Source of the DNA: UBA6115 sp050952935
GTDB lineage: Bacteria > Bacillota > Clostridia > Christensenellales > Aristaeellaceae
DNA length: 64,000 nt
Reading direction: 5' to 3'
Assembly: GCA_050952935.1 (NCBI GenBank)
Contig: JBMNLS010000001.1
Span: forward strand, 1,302,001 to 1,366,000
Made by a program: the position numbers and the translations under genes
The notes under the pieces: model-generated
The model's input: only the letters and a program-made list of their open reading frames with translations
What the model was told of the DNA's origin: nothing
The model's database searches: none
Shown here: positions 52,583-60,523 of the stretch, piece after piece
Position numbering within the stretch: position 1 is the first letter of the stretch
Layout: each line of letters starts with the position of its first letter

Positions 52583-54102
52583 GGCAATACCAGGCCGGCG
52601 TTGGGCAGAAAGCTGCCCGCGATGTCAATATGGCTGGCGAAACAGCCGTCCTGCTTTCCGTTGATAAAAAACTGTGCCCTGCTGATGCCGCCAAGCTTTG
52701 CCAGGGTGTTCACCATGGCATACACCATCAGCCGCTCCTGGGTTTCGCCCAGGGGCTTTATCATTTCCCCGGCGTTTTGGGAGAGGTTGACCAGGATGCT
52801 GTCATTTTGCTGGACGATGCCCAGCCAGTCGGTGTCTTTCATGCCGGAAGGGAGCACCGGGGACAGACCGGGGACGGAATCGGTGTATTCAGGCCCCAGG
52901 AGCAGCTGGTTTAAGACATAGCGGGGGTTTTGAGTCTGATAATAGGGAATAGCGCGGCGGGAGGCGCTCAGGGAGCCTGTGCCGTTGGCAAAATAGAGGG
53001 TGCAGTAATCCAATAAAAAATGGTTGAAGTCGCGCCGCCGCATTACCTGGTCCTGAAAGACGATCTCTTGCCCGGCTCCTTCCAGCACCCCCGCGGGCAC
53101 CACAGCGGCGATCATCTCGTTTCCGATGCGCACCCTGATTCCGGCAAGGCCTGGGATAAAGGTGGTCAGGGTGAGGCAGATGGAGGCCATCATGATGGAA
53201 CGGGGGATGCCCGCGGCGATGAGCTGCTCATTGGCCGTTTCCAGAAAGGAAAGCTGGATGATTTGTCCCTGGGCGGTGGGCAGTTCGTCCACCAGCGGCG
53301 GCCCGGCCAACAGGTTTGTCAAGTTGGGCACTTGGGGCAGCCCGGGGAGGGTGGCAGCTCCTGCTGACAAAGCGCTCAAAAGGACAGCGGCCATGCCGGA
53401 GGGGGTGCTGTCAGCCAGCGAGATTGTCCTGGCTTCCGCTAAAATGCCGCGGCCAGCCGCCGCCGGGAAGTAAAGGGTGGCGGGCACAGAAAAACCGCCT
53501 TGGGTGCTTCTCCCTTCCAAGCTGGCGGCTGTGCCGGGATCAAGGTAGGCGGGCAGGCTGCCCAGGGGTTGGGTGCCGGCCGCATCAATCCCGGGATGCT
53601 GGTCGTTGACCAGGATGTTTACGTGGTGAACGTCCCCCCACTGGGCCAGGGTGTTGGCGATGGCTTGAGCTGCCTGAATAAATCCCCTGCTGTTCAAGGC
53701 GAGCGCGCCGGCTGACAGATGGACCACGGCGGTGCCGCCTGACAGCTCCACCGCCCGGCCGGGCATCAGCTGCAGAGCGCCTGACTCGCTTAGCGCTCTG
53801 GCCTGGGCGCTGGATTGATAGGCAAAAAGCCGGGACAGCACTGCTTCCCCGGGATGTCGGCCGGAAGGCAGGGCCAGCCGCTCTTGAAAGGGGCTGATGA
53901 GGCCTGTGGCGGCATCTGGCAGGTAGAGGGACACCCGCCGGGCGATATCCTGGCTCCCATCCCCAAGCGGGGCGGCCCAGGCGGTGTTTACAGGCGGCAG
54001 CGTCACCCCGGCGCTTTTCTTAATGGGCACGCTTTGGGTGCAGCCGGTGAGAAGCGCCAGGCACAGCGCCAGGCTGGCCATTTGTTTCATACGCCGCTTC
54101 AT
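52579..54102 (-). CDS. GerMN-domain lipoprotein (507 aa)
   Basis: Starts MKRRMKQMASLALCLALLTGC, a lipoprotein signal with lipobox LLTGC. It contains two GerMN-type units: one about 55-200 (HHVNILVNDQHPGID) and one at the C-terminal end (about 390-500, RAQFFINGKQDGC). The GerMN domain is found in spore germination protein GerM and in other envelope lipoproteins of Bacillota. The upstream paralogous gene overlaps by 4 bases. Function unknown outside spores. Confidence 0.78.
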   Translation of the reverse strand: MKRRMKQMASLALCLALLTGCTQSVPIKKSAGVTLPPVNTAWAAPLGDGSQDIARRVSLYLPDAATGLISPFQERLALPSGRHPGEAVLSRLFAYQSSAQARALSESGALQLMPGRAVELSGGTAVVHLSAGALALNSRGFIQAAQAIANTLAQWGDVHHVNILVNDQHPGIDAAGTQPLGSLPAYLDPGTAASLEGRSTQGGFSVPATLYFPAAAGRGILAEARTISLADSTPSGMAAVLLSALSAGAATLPGLPQVPNLTNLLAGPPLVDELPTAQGQIIQLSFLETANEQLIAAGIPRSIMMASICLTLTTFIPGLAGIRVRIGNEMIAAVVPAGVLEGAGQEIVFQDQVMRRRDFNHFLLDYCTLYFANGTGSLSASRRAIPYYQTQNPRYVLNQLLLGPEYTDSVPGLSPVLPSGMKDTDWLGIVQQNDSILVNLSQNAGEMIKPLGETQERLMVYAMVNTLAKLGGISRAQFFINGKQDGCFASHIDIAGSFLPNAGLVLP

Positions 54103-55055
54103 TGGCAGGCCTCCAGCAAGGCGGAAAAACCTGCCCAGGGCAGCTGCCAGCAGCCATTTTGGCGGATCAGGCGCAAAGGCCAGTTTTCGATGCTCTTTTC
54201 CCTGCCCTGGGCGTCCAGGTATCGGAGCGACAGGCTGACCACAGCATAGCTGCCATCAGGCCCCGGGATGCCGGGGGTGGCCGTGTGTTGCAGAATGACC
54301 GGGGAAGCGTCCAGCGCCAGCATGAGGGCGCTTTGGGCGGCGGCATCCCCCGGAGCCTGGGCCAGGCGATCCTTAAGCGCCGTCCATTCCCGGTTTTCCC
54401 ACAGGCCAATCAGCACATCCGTCGCGTTTCCGGGCTGCATCAGGGCCGCCTCCTGCCGGATGAGGGGATCGGGCAGGGTGTCGGTATCCTCCAGGTAATA
54501 GCGGCTGCTTAGCCGCAGTGAGCCGGTGAGGGTGGTTTCTGCCCGCACCAGCACCTGAACCCGGGCATATTCGCCTGTTTCTGTGAGCGTATTGACCAGA
54601 GAGGCCATGGCCAGCTTCCTGCGCAGCCGCCCTTCCCCGGCGCGGTAAGTAGGGGAGGAAAGATCGGTCCCCTCATCAGGATAGGCGGCCATCAGCCGCT
54701 CATTAAAGGTGACAAAAAGCTGCCGTCCCTCTGTGATGACGGAGAGCACCTGCGTGCCCTGGGGAAAGAGGGGGGTGAGGCCGCTGCCCTGGCTGGGGCC
54801 ATCCAGCAGAGCCTGTACCAGGGCTTTTTCATGGCTTTCACTGAGGCTGACAGGCACCGGCCTTTGTTCCCGCTCCAGCCATTGGCTGTTGCCGCAGCGA
54901 AAATACAGGGTGGCCATGCGTGTCTGTGCCTGGCCGGGATCTTCACCGGTGAGAAGGCTTTGGGCATGGGCGGGGCAGGTCAATAAAAAACCTGCCAGCA
55001 GCATAAGCCCTGCAAGGATAAGAAAGGCACCGTGTTTTTTTTCAGCGCGCATCAT
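54099..55055 (-). CDS. Secreted GerMN-domain protein (318 aa)
   Basis: Signal peptide (ILAGLMLLAGFLLTCPAHA). GerMN region about 45-170 (ATLYFRCGNSQWLEREQRPV, ALLDGPSQGSGLTPLFP, GRQLFVTFNE). The C-terminal ~120 residues are a separate beta-rich domain. It overlaps the downstream GerMN lipoprotein gene (ATGA) and the upstream DUF6062 gene by 14 bases, and probably functions with the lipoprotein at the cell surface. Confidence 0.75.
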   Translation of the reverse strand: MMRAEKKHGAFLILAGLMLLAGFLLTCPAHAQSLLTGEDPGQAQTRMATLYFRCGNSQWLEREQRPVPVSLSESHEKALVQALLDGPSQGSGLTPLFPQGTQVLSVITEGRQLFVTFNERLMAAYPDEGTDLSSPTYRAGEGRLRRKLAMASLVNTLTETGEYARVQVLVRAETTLTGSLRLSSRYYLEDTDTLPDPLIRQEAALMQPGNATDVLIGLWENREWTALKDRLAQAPGDAAAQSALMLALDASPVILQHTATPGIPGPDGSYAVVSLSLRYLDAQGREKSIENWPLRLIRQNGCWQLPWAGFSALLEACQ

Positions 55056-55803
55056 CGTTCAGGGGCTCCGGGCCCAAACACCAGCCTCTCAGCTTATTGA
55101 CCGTCCGTTCCAGGGCGTCTTTGCTTTCGCCCCAGGGGGCGTCCTGGTTGCGGTAATCGAATTTCTGTGTGTACCAGCTTAGTTCCTGTTCAAGCCGGGC
55201 AAGGCTTTTCATTAGCCCGCTGCGCAAAGTTTCCAACAAGGATTGGCGATGGGTGGCGGGTAGTTTGCCCCAAAGCCCCATCACCCGGGCTGTGTCCGGC
55301 AGACAAAGCCCCTTTGAGGCGGAAAAAACGGCCCTGAACTCGGGGTCTTTCTCCCAGAGGTATAGGAACGTTTCCGTTTGCCATGCGGACTGGGTTTCCA
55401 ACTCCTGGCAGAGAACACAGCGGGCGGTAAGGGCTGTCAGCCCGTTTTTTGAGATCGTTTCTGTGCTTCCCCGCCTGAAAAAGCGCGGGCCTTTATGTCT
55501 GTTTTCCCGCTTGAGATCCTGCAAAGCTTGATCTGCCTGGGGAATCAGCGTTTGCAGCCGTGAGAGCGTAAGCAGCGCGTGGCCCAGACGGTTTTTTTGG
55601 GCGAACAGTTGCCGGTGGTGATGCTGGCAGTAGCCGGCGGCATTGACGCGCTGCCGGTCATCCGGGCTCATAACGCTGCCGCCCAGGCTTCGCTCAATCA
55701 GCTGCCGTTCGGTTTTGCGCCTAAGGGCGCACAACGGGCATTCGCTGTCCGCTTTAAGCGCGTCCCATAGCGCATAGGTGTCCAGCCTGTCCTTCATCCT
55801 CAT
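55042..55803 (-). CDS. DUF6062-like protein (253 aa)
   Basis: No signal peptide or membrane segment. Contains CxxC pairs (ECPLCALRRKTERQLIERSLG; RCVLCQELE) and a YCQHHHRQLF motif, and a C-terminal WYTQKFDYRN segment, which match my memory of the DUF6062 family in Clostridia. Zn binding is likely, role unknown. I take ATG 55803, which overlaps the upstream stop (ATGA), as start; the frame extends six codons further. Confidence 0.68.
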   Translation of the reverse strand: MRMKDRLDTYALWDALKADSECPLCALRRKTERQLIERSLGGSVMSPDDRQRVNAAGYCQHHHRQLFAQKNRLGHALLTLSRLQTLIPQADQALQDLKRENRHKGPRFFRRGSTETISKNGLTALTARCVLCQELETQSAWQTETFLYLWEKDPEFRAVFSASKGLCLPDTARVMGLWGKLPATHRQSLLETLRSGLMKSLARLEQELSWYTQKFDYRNQDAPWGESKDALERTVNKLRGWCLGPEPLNDDAR

Positions 55804-56915
55804 CTGGCGGGTGCCTTGCATTCCGGGCAGGGGATAAGGTTTTTCAGCTTGTTGGAGGATACATCACGGTAGTAAAACATGGCGGTCAGCGGGCGGTATT
55901 TGGCGCCCACAGACGGGCAATCCGGATTAATATGATAGTATTTGCCGCCATCAGCGTTATAATACAGCACCGTATCAGGGCTGACCATCTGGGTCTGCTG
56001 TTGTTGAGCCTGAACCTGCGCCTGGGCGGCCTGCAGCTGTTGTTGCTGGGCTTGGGCGGCCTGCTGGGCAGGGTCATTAATCACCTGAGAGGAGGAGATG
56101 GAGTTGGGATCCACATACCAGGCGTTGTTGACCCGCATCATGAGAATCTGGAAATTGTACTGCAAAGGGGGCTCGCCGTTGTTTTTGCTGATGGATGCCT
56201 GCATGGTGATGGTACGGGCCTGGTCGGCATCGTTGCCGGACACGTCCAGAATCTGATAGTCCAACACCGAACGGTTGGCCCGCAGATGGAACATGCTTTT
56301 TTCAGCGTCGGTTTCGCTCATATGCTTGTTGACCCAGCTGGGCAGCGAGTGGCTGACCATGCCCGCATAGTCGGTGTTCATCCAGGCGGACATAAACTGT
56401 TCCAGTTTCTGCTGGGCCAGGGAGGCGGAGCCAGGGTTTTCCGTGGCCTCAGGCTGGGCCTGGGCCTGGCTTTGGGCCATGTCCACCATGCTGGCGCTGG
56501 AGTTTTCGGAGAAAATGGATTGCAGGCTTTGGGTTTGCTGCGTGGTGTCGGCCGGGGGTGGCGGGCTTGATACTAGGATGGCAAACAGCACCACCGCGAT
56601 CATAGCGATGTAAACCGCGCCCAGCACCTTCCGGGCGTTGGGCACAAAGGCGCGTAGCAGCGCCATGGCTGCCAGACAAAGCAGGCTCAGCCCCACAAAG
56701 CCCCAGTAAAACCGCATGTCTTTCAACAGCAGGACCACGATAAACAGCACCGGCAGCACCAGGATGAGCATAATCTGCAAAACGGGGAAGCTACGCGGGG
56801 AGGTGGCCGTCTGGCTGATGGGCTGGGCAGGGGGGCGTTGGGCCTGTGGCTTGCTTGGCCGCCTGCTCATGTCCCGCAAAGGAGCGGAGGAATATCGGCC
56901 TCTATTTTCACTCAT
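55800..56915 (-). CDS. Membrane protein with Pro/Gln-rich linkers (371 aa)
   Basis: A Pro-rich cytoplasmic start, three hydrophobic segments (about 47-63, 68-88, 97-113), and an outside domain of ~130 residues (QKLEQFMSAWMNTDYAGMVSHS, resembling NTF2-like or DUF4878-type domains). Then a Gln/Ala run (about 280-310) and a C-terminal knuckle with CPSVG and CPECKAPAR cysteines. No family could be assigned. It lies between dnaX and the DUF6062 gene; ATG 56915 has AAAGGAT only. Confidence 0.6.
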   Translation of the reverse strand: MSENRGRYSSAPLRDMSRRPSKPQAQRPPAQPISQTATSPRSFPVLQIMLILVLPVLFIVVLLLKDMRFYWGFVGLSLLCLAAMALLRAFVPNARKVLGAVYIAMIAVVLFAILVSSPPPPADTTQQTQSLQSIFSENSSASMVDMAQSQAQAQPEATENPGSASLAQQKLEQFMSAWMNTDYAGMVSHSLPSWVNKHMSETDAEKSMFHLRANRSVLDYQILDVSGNDADQARTITMQASISKNNGEPPLQYNFQILMMRVNNAWYVDPNSISSSQVINDPAQQAAQAQQQQLQAAQAQVQAQQQQTQMVSPDTVLYYNADGGKYYHINPDCPSVGAKYRPLTAMFYYRDVSSNKLKNLIPCPECKAPAR

Positions 56916-56948
56916 GGCTGAATCCTTTCTGCCGCGTTGATATGGCTG

Positions 56949-58628
56949 TCATCGGGGATCTGATTTGACGATGATTTTATCCCGCCCGAAGACCTGGGAG
57001 AGAATCTCCAGGTTTTCTTTGGCCAGGTCCTCCTGGCTCACGGAAGGCTCATCCGGCTGCCTGACAGCAAGGAATTTGACAGGTTGCCCCATTATTTCCT
57101 GAAGCAAGGCGCTTATCATCTGGGAGCGGCTTTCTTCATTGAGTATGTCGGTAAAGATGCTTTCGCTCTGGGGCAGCAGGAGGGAGAAGGTCTGCTCCTG
57201 ATAGCCGCCGTAGCGACCCCGGTGCACCAGGGAGAATATACCGGGCTGCTCCTTGGCCAGGCGCTTGAGCATCTGGTTCCAGGCCTCCTTGGGCTGGATG
57301 GAGGCAGCGGGCGGCGGCGCGGCGGACACCGCTGCAAGGGGAAGCTCGGCGGGGATGGTCTCGGCTTCGGTTTTAGGCTCAGGCTCAGATACATTCGCTG
57401 GCTCGGGTGTGGGCTGGGGGATAGGTTCCGGTTCAGGCGCCGATGCTGCTGGAGGCGGCGCCATCGCCGCTGGAGCCCCGGCTGATAGATTTGCTATGTT
57501 GGTTTCCAGCTGGGACAGCCGGGCCAGAATGCCGGCCAGGTCCTGCTCCTGATCCACCTGGCAGATGCGCAGAGCAAATACCTCCAGCACCGCCCGGGGC
57601 GTTGCCGCCCAGCGCGCATCGCTCTCGGCCTGCATGCATTTTTCAAGCATGCGCACCAGATTGATCTCGCTGATGGTGTTGGCCTGGCGGATGAAGCCGG
57701 CTTTCACCGCGTCCCCCACAGGGTGCAGCGGTTCGCCTGTCAGCTTCACCGCCAGTACCTGACGCAGATGCGCGCCAAAATCCCGCAGGAACACCTGCAC
57801 ATCCCGTCCCTGGCGCATGAGAGTGTTGATAAGGCTTAAGGCATCGGCGCTGCTATAAGCGCTCAGGGCGTCCAGGAAGGAGAACAGCACCTCCTGACTG
57901 ACCGAACCCAGCGCCTCCCGCACATTGCTTTCGCTTAACGTCATGCCGGAAGCCATGCACATGTCAAGCAGGCTCCAGGCGTCCCGCATGCTGCCCTCAG
58001 CGGCAGAGGCGATGAGCTGCAATGCAGCTTCTTCCACCTCCTCACCTTCTTTAAGGGCCATTTTCAGCCGCCCCACAATCTGGGCGTCGGCGATGCGGCC
58101 AAAATCAAAGCGCTGGCAGCGGGAAAGGATGGTGGCGGGCAGCTTTTGCGGCTCAGTGGTGGCAAGGATAAACACCATGTATTCCGGCGGCTCCTCCAGG
58201 GTTTTGAGCAGGGCGTTGAACGCGGCGCCGGAGAGCATGTGCACCTCGTCGATGATATACACCTTGTATTTCGCAAACTGCGGTGGATAGTCCGTTTTTG
58301 AAAGCATCAGGCGCACATTGTCCACGGAGGAGTTGCTGGCGGCGTCCATTTCCAGCAGGTCCAGGCTGGTTTCGCTGGCAAGGCTCTTGCAGCTTTCACA
58401 TTTCAGGCAGGGATCGCCCTCCTGGGGATTTTCGCAGTTGATAGCAAGCGCCATGATGCGCGCGGCGCTGGTTTTGCCGGTGCCGTGGCTTCCGCAAAAC
58501 AGATAGGCGTGGGCCACATGCCCGGTTTTAGCTTGGTTTTTCAGCATTCGGCGCGTGGCGTCCTGCCCCACCATGTCGCTGAAGCGGTGGGGGCGCCAGA
58601 CGCGGTAAAGGGATTGGTAGCTGCTCAT
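56949..58628 (-). CDS. dnaX: DNA polymerase III subunit gamma/tau
   Basis: 559 residues. Clamp-loader ATPase: Walker A GSHGTGKTS (about 46), zinc-binding Cys in CENPQEGDPCLKCESC (about 65-80), Walker B IIDEVHML and sensor region TTEPQKLPATILSRCQRFDF. Domain III follows, then a Pro/Glu linker (about 385-450) and a tau-like C-terminal domain. It loads the beta clamp and couples polymerases. Its start overlaps the yitT stop by 4 bases. Confidence 0.96.
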   Translation of the reverse strand: MSSYQSLYRVWRPHRFSDMVGQDATRRMLKNQAKTGHVAHAYLFCGSHGTGKTSAARIMALAINCENPQEGDPCLKCESCKSLASETSLDLLEMDAASNSSVDNVRLMLSKTDYPPQFAKYKVYIIDEVHMLSGAAFNALLKTLEEPPEYMVFILATTEPQKLPATILSRCQRFDFGRIADAQIVGRLKMALKEGEEVEEAALQLIASAAEGSMRDAWSLLDMCMASGMTLSESNVREALGSVSQEVLFSFLDALSAYSSADALSLINTLMRQGRDVQVFLRDFGAHLRQVLAVKLTGEPLHPVGDAVKAGFIRQANTISEINLVRMLEKCMQAESDARWAATPRAVLEVFALRICQVDQEQDLAGILARLSQLETNIANLSAGAPAAMAPPPAASAPEPEPIPQPTPEPANVSEPEPKTEAETIPAELPLAAVSAAPPPAASIQPKEAWNQMLKRLAKEQPGIFSLVHRGRYGGYQEQTFSLLLPQSESIFTDILNEESRSQMISALLQEIMGQPVKFLAVRQPDEPSVSQEDLAKENLEILSQVFGRDKIIVKSDPR

Positions 58629-59482
58629 TGATCCTCCCCGGATAATTTACTGAAGCCTTCGCCCAGGGTCTCATGGGTATCGGTCAGGTACATGAAGGCG
58701 AAAGGGTCTTCATCTTCCACGATTTGCTTGGCTTTGGCGGTTTCAAGGCGGCCCACCACGCAAATAAGCATCTTCAGTTCATTGCCTGAATAGGAGCCCA
58801 CCGCCGGCAGGATGGTGACCCCCCGCTCCAGCTCCGTCATGAGCCTGCCGGCAATGGCATCCGGCCGGCTGCTGATAATATGGCAGGCCTTGTCAGTGCC
58901 GATGCCGGCCAGCACCTGGTCCATCACCTTGGCTGAGATGTATACGCTGATGATGGCATACATGGCGTGCTGGGCGCTGATGAAAATCCAGGCCAGGATG
59001 ATCACCGCCAGGTCAAAGGCGAACACCAGGGAGCCTACGGTGAGGACGGGAAAACGCTTGTGCATGATGCGGCCCAGCAGGTCCGTGCCGCCGGTGGTGG
59101 CATGGCCCCGGATGATGATGCCTAAACCTGCCCCCAGCAGCACACCGCCAAATACCGCGCCCAGCATCGGGTCAACGCTTAGCGGCGGCAGCTGAATCAC
59201 GTCGATCAGCAGGGAAAACAGGGCGGTCGCCACAATGGTGCGCACCACAAACCGGATGCCAATGATACGCCAGCCTAAAATCAGCAGGGGGATGTTCAGC
59301 ACCAGGCTGGAGAGGCCAATGGGCACGCCGAAGTGGAAGTTGAGGATGGTGGTAAGTCCCGTCAGCCCGCCGGGGGCGATGTGGCTGGGTTCAAGGAAAA
59401 GCGGGTAACTGGCGGCGCCGATAAAGCAGCCCAGCACAATCAATGCGTATTGTTTGATGGTAAGGCGTGTTTCCTGCCTCAT
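58625..59482 (-). CDS. YitT family membrane protein
   Basis: About 285 residues from ATG 59482 (a GAGAG site is close); ATG 59518 in the same frame has no visible SD. Five or six membrane segments (DUF161), SHIAPGGLTGLTTILN and GHATTGGTDLLGRIMH, followed by a C-terminal DUF2179 domain (VTILPAVGSYSGNELKMLICVV). Function unknown; common in Bacillota. First gene of the dnaX operon. Confidence 0.88.
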   Translation of the reverse strand: MRQETRLTIKQYALIVLGCFIGAASYPLFLEPSHIAPGGLTGLTTILNFHFGVPIGLSSLVLNIPLLILGWRIIGIRFVVRTIVATALFSLLIDVIQLPPLSVDPMLGAVFGGVLLGAGLGIIIRGHATTGGTDLLGRIMHKRFPVLTVGSLVFAFDLAVIILAWIFISAQHAMYAIISVYISAKVMDQVLAGIGTDKACHIISSRPDAIAGRLMTELERGVTILPAVGSYSGNELKMLICVVGRLETAKAKQIVEDEDPFAFMYLTDTHETLGEGFSKLSGEDQ

Positions 59483-59580
59483 TTTGCTCTCATCAGCGTC
59501 CTTCCGCTTCAAATTCATATGATCAGTATAACATAGTCTTTAATCGGGGCACAAGCGAGGCAGGGGCTGGCCAAGGAACC

Positions 59581-59609
59581 CAAAGAGCCCCGGCAAGACG
59601 CAGGGGCTC
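59581..59609 (-). terminator. Terminator of the peroxiredoxin gene
   Basis: Perfect 7-bp stem gagcccc/ggggctc (59585-59591 with 59603-59609), followed by three T on the minus strand, 20 bases after the stop codon. The T tail is short. Confidence 0.6.
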
Positions 59610-59628
59610 GTGAATGGGATACGGATTC

Positions 59629-60318
59629 TTATTGCTTGTTGTCCTTGCGGAAGCACAGGAACCAGTCCAGGCAAACCTGGCCTTCCTTCTTTTCCGCCAT
59701 GCGCTCACGGGCGCCACCACAGGAGGTAGGGGAGGGCACGATGACATCAGCGCCGGGTTCCCAGTCGGCCGGGGTGGCGACGCTCTCAGCGTCTGCCTTT
59801 TGCAGCGCCAGCACCATGCGCTTCAGCTCATGGAAGTTGCGCCCGGTGGACATGGGATAGTAGAGGATGGCACGCACCTTGCTTTCAGGGTCTATGATGA
59901 ACACAGCACGCACAGCGGAGGTGCTGCTCTGCTCGGGGTGCACCATACCGTACTTCTTGGCCACGTCCATGCTCAGGTCAGCGATGACGGGAAACTTCAC
60001 TTCCGGGTTCTTGATGTCTTTCCATTCCAATTCCTGAATGCGGCGCAGCCAGGCGATGTGGGAATGGACGGAGTCGATGGATAGCCCGATCAGCTTGGTG
60101 TTGAGGGCGTCAAACTCATTCTGCATCTTGGCAAAGGTCATAAACTCCGTGGTGCACACGGGGGTAAAGTCTGCCGGATGGGAGAAGAGGATGGCCCAGC
60201 TGCCGCGGTAGTCCTCGGGGAAGTTCATGGTGCCCTGGGTGGTAACGGCGGTGAAGGCAGGCGCCTTGTCGCCGATCAAAGGTAGGCGATATTCTTGAAC
60301 GGTGTTGTTGTTTTCCAT
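59629..60318 (-). CDS. Peroxiredoxin (Prx6/1-Cys type)
   Basis: 229 residues. Peroxidatic Cys in HPADFTPVCTTEF (about residue 52), with conserved Arg (about 135-150). The C-terminal DWEPGADVIVPSP and a CGG motif are usual for the long AhpC/Prx6 group. It reduces peroxides in the cytoplasm. ATG 60318 is preceded by AAGGAGAC. Divergent from htpG, with 205 bases between. Confidence 0.93.
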   Translation of the reverse strand: MENNNTVQEYRLPLIGDKAPAFTAVTTQGTMNFPEDYRGSWAILFSHPADFTPVCTTEFMTFAKMQNEFDALNTKLIGLSIDSVHSHIAWLRRIQELEWKDIKNPEVKFPVIADLSMDVAKKYGMVHPEQSSTSAVRAVFIIDPESKVRAILYYPMSTGRNFHELKRMVLALQKADAESVATPADWEPGADVIVPSPTSCGGARERMAEKKEGQVCLDWFLCFRKDNKQ

Positions 60319-60419
60319 GATTACTTAGTCTCCTTCTTTATTCGATGATCGTAGACTGTCTTAGTCTGCCATTAATATACCCGTTTGTTAGACGCTTCAA
60401 ACATCAAAACCGACGGATT

Positions 60420-60446
60420 TTAGCACTCGAATGGAGAGAGTGCTAA
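60420..60446 (+). promoter_or_regulatory. CIRCE operator (HrcA binding site) upstream of htpG
   Basis: A perfect copy of the consensus: TTAGCACTC (60420-60428), nine bases, GAGTGCTAA (60438-60446). CIRCE binds the HrcA repressor and normally controls groESL and dnaK operons. Here it lies 78 bases before the htpG ATG, just upstream of the promoter, and so puts htpG under HrcA control. Confidence 0.95.
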
Positions 60447-60453
60447 AAAATGC

Positions 60454-60482
60454 TTGCAATCGCAGCCGGGGGATGATAAGAT
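60454..60482 (+). promoter_or_regulatory. Sigma-A promoter of htpG
   Basis: TTGCAA (60454-60459), 17-base spacer, TAAGAT (60477-60482), eight bases after the CIRCE right arm and 41 before the start codon. Confidence 0.6.
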
Positions 60483-60523
60483 AAGCTTGTCACATTATTA
60501 TTGCGTATTTTGGAGGAACCATC

